A program made the position numbers and the translations under genes. This document shows positions 50,836 to 57,851 of a stretch of DNA of 64,000 nt, one piece after another. Numbering within the stretch: the first letter of the stretch is position 1; each line of letters begins with the position of its first letter. The notes under the pieces were generated by a model. It saw only the letters and a program-made list of their open reading frames with translations. It was not told the origin of the DNA and did not search any database. Source of the DNA: RGIG995 sp045543655 (lineage in GTDB: Bacteria > Bacillota > Clostridia > Oscillospirales > UBA644); NCBI GenBank assembly GCA_045543655.1, contig JAZPXN010000077.1, forward strand, positions 6,656 through 70,655, given 5' to 3'.

Positions 50836-50909
50836 AATTGCATACTCCTAAAACTCCTAAGGATAGAAAAAACGGCAAGTGGTTTTCAAAAAACTGCTTG
50901 CCGTTTTTT
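50811..50909 (+). ncRNA. Candidate small RNA of about 100 nt beside the recombinase
   Basis: A near-consensus promoter at 50776-50804 and a strong terminator at 50867-50909 enclose a segment with no convincing ORF. The predicted RNA starts with the inverted-repeat hairpin and ends with the terminator hairpin. It may be a small RNA or merely the terminated product of the switchable promoter in its present orientation. Confidence 0.45.
50867..50909 (+). terminator. Strong intrinsic terminator right of the invertible module
   Basis: AAAAAACGGCAAG and CTTGCCGTTTTTT arms (50867-50879, 50897-50909) with extra internal pairing GTTTT/AAAAC, ending in six T residues. It stops transcripts from the outward promoter. 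Confidence 0.85.
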
Positions 50910-50976
50910 CGCCCAAAATTCCCAATCCGAAGCGGTATAGATCCGAATCGTAAAAAAATACGGAACGAATTTACGA

Positions 50977-51001
50977 AAGCCTTGACAAACAAGGCTTTTT
51001 T
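50977..51001 (+). terminator. Short terminator hairpin overlapping a -35 box
   Basis: AAGCCTTG and CAAGGCTT with a five-base loop, followed by a six-base T run. TTGACA of the next promoter (50982-50987) lies inside its loop and stem. Confidence 0.65.
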
Positions 51002-51011
51002 ATGTTATACT
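50982..51011 (+). promoter_or_regulatory. Promoter for the phosphoesterase-GNAT-esterase operon
   Basis: A perfect TTGACA (50982-50987) and TATACT (51006-51011), spacer 18, 31 bases before the GTG start. Confidence 0.75.
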
Positions 51012-51042
51012 CGGTATAAGAAAGCCCGAAAGGAGAAACACC

Positions 51043-52053
51043 GTGCTTCCCAAATCGAAATTGCAACCGATCCCCTCGGCCGTCGAACTGAACCGGGACG
51101 TGGAATCCCTGCTCGTGCAAGCCGCATCGGGTCGTTCCGTATTTTTCCGGGATCAATACAAGCCTCTGACCTTCGCGCACAATTCCGACGCCCACGCGGT
51201 ATCGGAAACCTGGGACCGAATGGTGGAATATATCAATTACTACGCCGATTTTATCGATTTTTGCCTGCATACCGGGGATTATTGCGGAGGAACGCAGGAA
51301 AGCTATTGCGATTTCTACACCGAATGCCGCCCCTGCGTAAAACCGATCCTGAACTGCGTGGGCAATCACGATACCCTGCGCAATAAGCAGGAACGGGACG
51401 GGGGGTGCCCAAAAGAAATCGTCCACGGACTTCTCTTCAATCATACCAAAGACTGGAACGTGACCTTTATGCCCGGGGAAGCGTCCATGACGTATTATAA
51501 AGACTTCCCGGAATCCAATCTGCGGCTGATCGTTTTGGACTGCTATTACGACGCGGATCTGCAATCGAAATGGCTCCGGGAGCGTCTGGAGGAGGCGCTG
51601 GAAAGCGGGATTCACGTGATCACCGCCGCCCACGAGATCTCCCATCCTATCACCCGGAAGGAGAACGTAACCTTTCAGACCCTGACCGATTTTGAATCCA
51701 GGGGAGGAAACAAAGCGAAGCGGTTTTACGACGAAATCATCGCAGACTTTAAGGCAAGGGGCGGGATTCACGTGGTGCATCTGGCGGGACACGAGCACTC
51801 GGACATGTTCGGCAGAACCGACCGGGGCGTGTTGAATCTGGCGGTGGAATGCGGCACCAGCTGGAACGGATGGTGCGACGGACGGCGACTCCGGGGCACG
51901 CGCACTTACGATTGTTTTAACGTTGTTTCGGTGGATACCAACCTGAAAATCCTTAAGATCCTGCGGGTGGGGGATAACGCCGACTTATATCTGCGGGTCA
52001 AGCGTTCCCTCTGCTACGATTACGGCAAGGAAGAAGTGATCTTCAACGGCTGA
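51043..52053 (+). CDS. Calcineurin-like metallophosphoesterase
   Basis: A 336-aa cytoplasmic phosphoesterase beginning with GTG, with AAAGGAG seven bases upstream. Metal motifs are complete: NSDAH, HTGDYCGG, CVGNHDT, TAAHEIS and LAGHEHSD. The first motif is near residue 48, after an N-terminal extension, and the C-terminal part is beta-rich. The substrate is unknown; it is only distantly similar to the phosphoesterase at 17553-18350. One base separates its stop from the GNAT gene. Confidence 0.85.
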   Translation: MLPKSKLQPIPSAVELNRDVESLLVQAASGRSVFFRDQYKPLTFAHNSDAHAVSETWDRMVEYINYYADFIDFCLHTGDYCGGTQESYCDFYTECRPCVKPILNCVGNHDTLRNKQERDGGCPKEIVHGLLFNHTKDWNVTFMPGEASMTYYKDFPESNLRLIVLDCYYDADLQSKWLRERLEEALESGIHVITAAHEISHPITRKENVTFQTLTDFESRGGNKAKRFYDEIIADFKARGGIHVVHLAGHEHSDMFGRTDRGVLNLAVECGTSWNGWCDGRRLRGTRTYDCFNVVSVDTNLKILKILRVGDNADLYLRVKRSLCYDYGKEEVIFNG

Positions 52054-52054
52054 T

Positions 52055-52561
52055 ATGATAAAGATACGAAAAACGGCTCCGGAGGATATTGCCACCCTCG
52101 GAGCACTGTTCGACGAAGCCCGCGGCACCATTGCGGCGCTGGGCATTGATCAATGGCAATCCGGTTATCCCAACGGCTTCAGCGCGGAAGAGGATCGGAA
52201 ACTCAACCGGGGATACGTAGCGGAACGGGACGGAGAGATCTGCGGAACCGTAGCTCTCGTTTCCCCTGAGCCCACCTACCGGAGCATCGAAAACGGCCGG
52301 TGGCTGACCAAAGAAGAAGATTATCTGGCGTTGCATCGGTTTGCGGTTGCGGGAAAGCACCGGGGCACCGGCGTTGCGCAAGCCCTGCTTGAGCATAGCG
52401 CGAATGTTGCAAAATCCCAAGGGAAAATATCCCTTCGCATTGATACGCACCGAGGGAATCTGCCCATGCGGCGGATGCTGGAAAAGAACGGATTTACCCA
52501 TTGCGGCCGAATCCGTCTTGCCAACGGAGACCCCCGGGAGGCCTACGAAAAAATCATCTGA
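52055..52561 (+). CDS. GNAT-family N-acetyltransferase
   Basis: A 168-aa acetyltransferase. The acetyl-CoA motif A is HRFAVAGKHRGTGVAQALLEH (R/Q-x-x-G-x-G/A pattern), followed by SLRIDTHRGNLPMRRMLEKNGFTHCG, the motif-B region. It transfers acetyl groups to an unknown amine. It starts one base after the phosphoesterase stop, so translation is coupled. Confidence 0.9.
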   Translation: MIKIRKTAPEDIATLGALFDEARGTIAALGIDQWQSGYPNGFSAEEDRKLNRGYVAERDGEICGTVALVSPEPTYRSIENGRWLTKEEDYLALHRFAVAGKHRGTGVAQALLEHSANVAKSQGKISLRIDTHRGNLPMRRMLEKNGFTHCGRIRLANGDPREAYEKII

Positions 52562-52585
52562 ACTCTTCGAAACGGAGGACGAAAT

Positions 52586-53371
52586 ATGGCATTTCTGGAG
52601 CTTCATTATCATTCCGACGCTCTGAAGATCGGCGTTTCGGTCAACGTAATTCTGCCGGAAAAGGCAAAAACCGTCATCGGCATGAAGGCCGACGGAGGAG
52701 ACACGTACAAAACGCTCTACCTTTTTCACGGACTGTCCGACGACCATACCATCTGGATGCGACGCACCTCCATTGAACGGTACGCGGCAGAATACAATCT
52801 GGCGGTAGTCATGCCCTCGGTAAACCGATGCTGGTATACGGACACCGCCTACGGCGCGAATTATTTTACCTTCGTCACCGAGGAATTGCCCACGGTCTGC
52901 CGGAATTTCTTCCGGGGGATGTCGGATAAGCGGGAGGACAATCTCGTGGCGGGACTTTCCATGGGCGGATACGGCGCCGTAAAGGCGGCCCTGCTGTGCC
53001 CGGACCGCTTCGGAGCCTGCGCGTCTCTTTCCGGAGCGCTGGATATCGCCTCCCGAAACGCCCCCGACCGGATGCCGGAATGGCAGAGCATTTTCGGATA
53101 CGGACTGCAGAACATGTCCGATTTGCAGGGCACCGACCACGATCTGATGTCCGTGGCGGCCCGGAATGCGGAAAAGGGGGTCGTCTTTCCGAAGCTGTTT
53201 CTTTGGTGCGGCACCGAGGACTTTCTGATCTCTCACAACCGCCGCTTCCACGCCCTTCTGGACGAAAAAGGAATCGATCACCGCTATCTGGAATCCGAGG
53301 GAACCCACAGCTGGGAATGGTGGGATCTTCATATCCGGACGGCGCTGAAATATTTGCTGGAAGAAGCGTAA
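52586..53371 (+). CDS. Esterase-D/FrmB-type alpha/beta hydrolase
   Basis: A 261-aa carbohydrate-esterase-like hydrolase with the nucleophile elbow AGLSMGGYGAVKAAL (GxSxG), an oxyanion region YLFHGLSDDHTIWMRR and the late catalytic Asp/His region (GTEDFL, EGTHSWEWWD). Related proteins are feruloyl or acetyl-xylan esterases and S-formylglutathione hydrolases. No signal peptide. GGAGG precedes the ATG. It ends the operon at a strong terminator. Confidence 0.88.
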   Translation: MAFLELHYHSDALKIGVSVNVILPEKAKTVIGMKADGGDTYKTLYLFHGLSDDHTIWMRRTSIERYAAEYNLAVVMPSVNRCWYTDTAYGANYFTFVTEELPTVCRNFFRGMSDKREDNLVAGLSMGGYGAVKAALLCPDRFGACASLSGALDIASRNAPDRMPEWQSIFGYGLQNMSDLQGTDHDLMSVAARNAEKGVVFPKLFLWCGTEDFLISHNRRFHALLDEKGIDHRYLESEGTHSWEWWDLHIRTALKYLLEEA

Positions 53372-53387
53372 ATTTCACATAATAAAA

Positions 53388-53428
53388 ACTCCTTACGGAT
53401 ATACTGTTCCGTAAGGAGTGATTTTTTT
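53388..53428 (+). terminator. Intrinsic terminator, also holding a ribosome binding site
   Basis: ACTCCTTACGGA and TCCGTAAGGAGT (53388-53399, 53408-53419) form a perfect 12-bp stem with an eight-base loop and a seven-base T run. AAGGAG in the 3' arm lies at SD distance from the ATG at 53429. Confidence 0.85.
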
Positions 53429-53620
53429 ATGGTGATCAATGAAAACGAATACGAGATCCGCAAGAAATACTGCCCATCCCGGCGAAAAAACGTAATCGTC
53501 AAGGTTTTTCACGGAGACGGGGAATCGGAAGAATGCACGGAACGGACGGTCTGCGAGGCTGACGGAGGATGCTCCAATCAATACCTTCATTCGTCGGACA
53601 ACGCATCCCATTCGCCGTAA
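53429..53620 (+). CDS. Small Cys-rich protein
   Basis: A 63-aa protein with five cysteines (YCPSRRKN, EECTERTVCEADGGC) and a central basic strand (NVIVKVFHGD), which recalls a small zinc ribbon. AAGGAG about ten bases before the ATG lies in the 3' arm of the preceding terminator, so translation would need read-through RNA or an open hairpin. Its end overlaps the convergent ABC-F gene by 34 bases. No known function; a real gene is somewhat more likely than not. Confidence 0.5.
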   Translation: MVINENEYEIRKKYCPSRRKNVIVKVFHGDGESEECTERTVCEADGGCSNQYLHSSDNASHSP

Positions 53621-55491
53621 AGGGCGTCGGTAGCGCTTTTCAGGGAGTCCAGCTCTGCGGAAATCTCCGCGACTCTGGCGTAATCCGCGGCCACGGCCGG
53701 ATCGGAGAATAAGGCGGAAAGCGCCTCCATTTCCGCTTCGTTTTTTGCAATTTCAGATTCAATCCGGGACAGGCGGGCCTGCTTTTTGCGGGCGGCGGCC
53801 TGTTCCGCTTTCTTTTTCACGTATTCGTTCTCCCGGGCGGGTTCTGCTGCGGGAGCGACGGACACGGGCGGCGGAGTCGGCTGACGGCGGGCGCAGAAAG
53901 CAAGATAATCGTCGTAATTCCCGGAAACGGAGGTGATCCCGTCGTGGGTCAGCTCCAGTATGCGATCCGCCAGACGGTTAATAAAATACCGGTCGTGAGA
54001 AACGGCCAGAAGGGTGCCGTCATAGGACAGAAGGGCGTCCTCCAGGGCTTCCTTCGAGGGAATGTCCAGGTGGTTCGTGGGTTCGTCGAGAATCAACAGA
54101 TTGGCCCCGGAGAGCATCAGCTTGGTCAGCGCGACCCGGGCCCGTTCTCCCCCGGACAGCACCGAAATCTGCTTAAATACGTCGTCTCCCCGGAACAGGA
54201 AGGCGCCTAACGCCGTGCGGACGGCCGTATTGCCCAGCTTGGGGTAGGCGTCGGAGACCTCTTCGAACACCGTTTTTTCGTCGTGGAGATCTCCGATGGT
54301 CTGATCGTAATATCCCACCTTGACCCGGGCACCGAATTCCGACGCGCCGGCGTCGGCCGTCTGCTGCCCCAAAACGATGCGCAGAAGGGTGGTCTTTCCG
54401 CAACCGTTGGGCCCCACGAGAAAGGCGTGCTGCTCCTTGAAAAGCGTCCAGGTAACGTTGCGGAAGAGCGCCTTCTCCTCGAAGGACATGGCCAGATCCT
54501 CGATCTTCAGCACCTCGTTCCCCGTGCCGCCCTCGGCCTTGAACGAAAAGCCGATGCTTTCGGGATCGTCTTCGGGCTTTTCCATCCCGGCGGCAATGCG
54601 GTCGATCTGCTTTTGCTTGCTTCGGATGGTGACGTAATTGCGCTCCTGTCCGAAATGCTTCTGCTGAGCAATGATCCCCTCAATACGGGCGATCTCCTTC
54701 TTTTTCTTTTCGTAATCCCGCTCCAGAGTGATCCGGTCAAAGGCCTTTTTTTCCTTGTAATAAGAATAATTTCCGTCGTAGACCGTGACCCTTTCATGCT
54801 CCAGCTCGAAGGTGCGGTTGGTGACTCTGTCCAGAAAAAAGCGGTCGTGAGAGACCACGATGACCGAGCCCCGATATTCGGACAAAAACCCTTCCAGCCA
54901 TGCAATCGAGGGAATATCCAAATGGTTCGTAGGCTCGTCGAGAAGCAATAATTTCGCCCCGGAAAGGAGGATCTTGGCAAGCAATACCCGGGTTCTTTGT
55001 CCGCCGGACAGAGAGGCCATCGGAAGCGCAATCTCGGCTTCGGTCAGCCCCAATCCCAGCAGGGTGGAGCGGACTCTGCCCCGGAAGGTAAAGCCCCCTT
55101 CCCGCTCAAAGGCTTCCAGAAGCGCCTGCTGACGGCGGATCAAACCCTCGTCGGAGGATTGCTCCAGCGCGGCGTTGACCTGCTCCAGCTCCGATTCCTT
55201 TTCCATCAGCCCGGCAAAAAGGGACAGCACTTCTTCCGTGGCGGTGCTGCCTGAGGTAAATTCCGAATACTGCTCCATATAGGCCACGGTAAGGCCCTTT
55301 TCTTTGGTCAGAAATCCGGCGTCGTATTCTTCTTTCCCCGTCAGGATGCGGAAAAGAGTGGTCTTCCCCGCCCCGTTGACTCCGATGATCCCGATACGGT
55401 CGCCCTCGTTGACCTTAAACGACACGTCGTGAAATAACGTCCGGGTGGAATATGTTTTTACAAGCCCGTCGGCCTGCAGAATGGTTCCCAT
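53587..55491 (-). CDS. ABC-F family ATPase (ribosome-associated)
   Basis: A 634-aa protein with two ATP-binding cassettes and no membrane segments: Walker A GVNGAGKTTL and GPNGCGKTTL, signatures LSGGQRTRVLLAKIL and LSGGERARVALTKLM, Walker B LLLLDEPTNHLD and LLILDEPTNHLD. The linker (about 240-300) and a C-terminal coiled coil (from about 555) fit the Uup/YfmR/YdiF branch. Such proteins act on stalled ribosomes; some confer antibiotic resistance, but nothing here marks it as a resistance type. It follows the GH110-like gene by 15 bases. Confidence 0.92.
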   Translation of the reverse strand: MGTILQADGLVKTYSTRTLFHDVSFKVNEGDRIGIIGVNGAGKTTLFRILTGKEEYDAGFLTKEKGLTVAYMEQYSEFTSGSTATEEVLSLFAGLMEKESELEQVNAALEQSSDEGLIRRQQALLEAFEREGGFTFRGRVRSTLLGLGLTEAEIALPMASLSGGQRTRVLLAKILLSGAKLLLLDEPTNHLDIPSIAWLEGFLSEYRGSVIVVSHDRFFLDRVTNRTFELEHERVTVYDGNYSYYKEKKAFDRITLERDYEKKKKEIARIEGIIAQQKHFGQERNYVTIRSKQKQIDRIAAGMEKPEDDPESIGFSFKAEGGTGNEVLKIEDLAMSFEEKALFRNVTWTLFKEQHAFLVGPNGCGKTTLLRIVLGQQTADAGASEFGARVKVGYYDQTIGDLHDEKTVFEEVSDAYPKLGNTAVRTALGAFLFRGDDVFKQISVLSGGERARVALTKLMLSGANLLILDEPTNHLDIPSKEALEDALLSYDGTLLAVSHDRYFINRLADRILELTHDGITSVSGNYDDYLAFCARRQPTPPPVSVAPAAEPARENEYVKKKAEQAAARKKQARLSRIESEIAKNEAEMEALSALFSDPAVAADYARVAEISAELDSLKSATDALYGEWDALSDE

Positions 55492-55506
55492 AGAGGGTGC
55501 TCCTTT

Positions 55507-57252
55507 TTATTCGAGTATTACGTCCTCCGAAGCCTTCACCTCATACCGGGCAAGAGAGAAAGGACCGGTAAAATGATTCCCTTGCACCGTCACGTTCCGG
55601 CAATGCTCCAGACGGATCAGTCCCCGGGCGTCGGGATGCCATTTTTCTCCGGAGGGAGACCGATAGATCCGATTGCTTTCAAAGGTCAGATGCGCCGTGG
55701 AACGGGCGTAGAGAACCGGCGTATCGGCGGTATCGAAGGTATTGTGATGAATGCGGATATTTTTATGAAATTCCAGACCGGAAACAGGTTCGGGAACCAC
55801 GGGGGAAACCGAAATCATTCCGTTGTCGAACTGATACGCCGAGGTCAGACAGGCATCGGTGAAGACGTTGTCCGAAATTTCCACGTCGTGGCACTCGCCG
55901 GACTCAAACCAATAATTGGAATCTCCCGCAACCAGAATCGCCGCCCCGGAGGAGGCGAAATAATTGCCTGTGATCCGTACCGGCTTGGGAGTAGAGAGCA
56001 GGATTCCCCGGGCACGGCAGGAGCCGAACCGGTTGTTCCGGCAAACGAAGGCGGCGGTGTGAGAAAGGTTATCCAATGACAGCGCCGATGGATTTTTTGC
56101 CGATTCCAGCAGATCCTCCGGCAGATCCTCGGCGAAGCGGAGGGTAAAAACGTCGCAGGTCTCCCCCAGCGTATATTCCGCCGCCACGGCAGTCCCCACC
56201 GACGACATATGCCGCCGCTCGATAAAGCCAATCTCGTCTCCCGGCTCCGCCCAATAATGAAACCCGCAGGCCTGATCGTGCCCGTATTTACATTTCAGCG
56301 TCCGGGCATCGATCACCTCGGAGACGGTAACGCAGCAGCTGTGGACGTTAACAGGATCGTCCATCAATCCCAGAAAAGAGCATTCCTCGACGGTGACCGT
56401 CCCCTTATTGCAGGTAAGATGCATTCCGTCGTCCCGTCCGCCGGAAACAAAGCGCCCCGCCTCCCGGTTGGGAAGGAAATGCACCCGGCGATAGGCAAGA
56501 TCCTCGCTGAACTGGCCAAGACAACCAAGGCCGCCGCAGGAATAGAAGGTGATATCCTCAAAGGTGATATTTTTGCACTTTTCGCAAAAGGCTCCGGCGT
56601 GCTGTCGGGCATTGTGACGGAGGACGAAAATATTCCCCAAGGCCACGTTTCCGTTCCCCTTCCCGGTCATGCGATAGACGGAATCACCCAAAGCCTCCGC
56701 ATGAGAAAACCGGAATCGGTCTCCCGTATCCCGGCGGACGGTACGGGTATTGCAATCGTACTGGATGGAGGAATGCGCAAGTCCGGCCCATTCCCCGTTT
56801 CCGATATCGAAATACAGCTTTCCGTCTGCCCGCAATTCGTGCGGAAATGCCACGGGATCCACGTAAAGATCCACGAAATCCTCACCGAAATCCCGGACGA
56901 TCCCCTCGGCCACCAAGGGCTTTTTCCAATCCACAACGGCGTTTTTCACCGTAACGTCAGTGCAGTGATCCAGGGTAAAGGGTTGCATCTGCCCCGCAAA
57001 ATACAACGTGGAGCCGGAAAAATCCAGAACGATATTTTCCATCTCCCGTAGCCAGATGCCCAGCTTCCGCTCCGGCAGAACGTCGGTGTTGGAGAGACGG
57101 TAATCAAAGGTAAACCGGGGCGTAAAGAAATACTCTCCCGGCGCAAAAACGAATTCGGCATCCCTCGGGTTTTCGGTAAAAAGTGCATACAACGCTTCGG
57201 TCACGTCATTCCCGGGAAGGATGCCGTAACGGGAACAGTCGATTCGCTTCAT
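55507..57252 (-). CDS. Right-handed beta-helix glycosidase, GH110-like
   Basis: A 581-aa parallel beta-helix protein without signal peptide. The segment SGGRDDGMHLTCNKGTVTVEECSF followed by LGLMDDPVNVHSCC resembles the acidic active-site region of GH110 alpha-1,3-galactosidases. Repeats of the type CRNVTVQGNHF and ENIVLDFSGSTLYF run through the protein. It lies in an operon with a GH2 enzyme and a phosphoribosyltransferase. An alpha-galactosidase role is tentative; another polysaccharide-active beta-helix family is possible. Confidence 0.68.
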   Translation of the reverse strand: MKRIDCSRYGILPGNDVTEALYALFTENPRDAEFVFAPGEYFFTPRFTFDYRLSNTDVLPERKLGIWLREMENIVLDFSGSTLYFAGQMQPFTLDHCTDVTVKNAVVDWKKPLVAEGIVRDFGEDFVDLYVDPVAFPHELRADGKLYFDIGNGEWAGLAHSSIQYDCNTRTVRRDTGDRFRFSHAEALGDSVYRMTGKGNGNVALGNIFVLRHNARQHAGAFCEKCKNITFEDITFYSCGGLGCLGQFSEDLAYRRVHFLPNREAGRFVSGGRDDGMHLTCNKGTVTVEECSFLGLMDDPVNVHSCCVTVSEVIDARTLKCKYGHDQACGFHYWAEPGDEIGFIERRHMSSVGTAVAAEYTLGETCDVFTLRFAEDLPEDLLESAKNPSALSLDNLSHTAAFVCRNNRFGSCRARGILLSTPKPVRITGNYFASSGAAILVAGDSNYWFESGECHDVEISDNVFTDACLTSAYQFDNGMISVSPVVPEPVSGLEFHKNIRIHHNTFDTADTPVLYARSTAHLTFESNRIYRSPSGEKWHPDARGLIRLEHCRNVTVQGNHFTGPFSLARYEVKASEDVILE

Positions 57253-57261
57253 AAAAACACC

Positions 57262-57819
57262 TCACTGTGGATTTCCTTCCGCGTCGAAGAGAGGAAGATA
57301 TTCCAGATATTGAATATCCTCCCGACCTTTGGCGTCGCCCTCGGCGAGAATGGCCATTTTGCCAACGATATTGCCGCCGGCCTTTTCCACCAGCGTCACC
57401 AGCGCCGCCAGAGACTCCCCGGTGGAAATGACGTCGTCCACGATCAGAATCCGCTTGCCCCGCATCAGATCCATATCGGCCTTGTCCAGATACAGCGTCT
57501 GCCGGGCCACGGTGGTGATGGAATTCACCTCCACGGCAACGGGATCCTTCATATACAGCTTGGGGGCCTTGCGAGCCAAAATATATTTGTTCATGCCCGC
57601 CTGGGCGGCCATTTCGTGAGCCAGGGGAATTCCCTTGGACTCGGCGGTGATAAGAAGGTCGAATTCCGGGGCTTTCTTCAACAGCTCCCGGGCCGAAGCG
57701 CGGGTCAGCTCCACGTCACCGAAAATGACGAAGCCGGCAATGCAAAGCGTTTCGTTCAACGGACAGATGGGCAGATTGCGGTTCACCCCCGCAACGGTGA
57801 TATTGTAGTATTCCTTCAT
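57262..57819 (-). CDS. Adenine/xanthine-type phosphoribosyltransferase
   Basis: A 185-aa type I phosphoribosyltransferase with the PRPP-binding signature RILIVDDVISTGES and LITAESKGIPLAHEMA. It resembles adenine phosphoribosyltransferase-like proteins, which convert a purine base and PRPP to a nucleotide. AGGAG lies seven bases before ATG 57819; an earlier ATG at 57855 lacks an SD and overlaps the GH2 stop. Its place between two glycosidase genes is unexpected for purine salvage. Confidence 0.85.
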   Translation of the reverse strand: MKEYYNITVAGVNRNLPICPLNETLCIAGFVIFGDVELTRASARELLKKAPEFDLLITAESKGIPLAHEMAAQAGMNKYILARKAPKLYMKDPVAVEVNSITTVARQTLYLDKADMDLMRGKRILIVDDVISTGESLAALVTLVEKAGGNIVGKMAILAEGDAKGREDIQYLEYLPLFDAEGNPQ

Positions 57820-57851
57820 AATCGTTCTCCTAAATCGTAATTCTGACAAGG

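Noticed and set aside
49347..50909. Integrase region as a complete integrative element or prophage.
   Set aside because: No excisionase, relaxase, replication or structural genes, and the flanking repeats are inverted rather than direct.
53587..55491. ABC-F gene as an antibiotic-resistance determinant.
   Set aside because: Sequence fits housekeeping Uup/YfmR-like members; nothing in linker or context identifies a resistance type.
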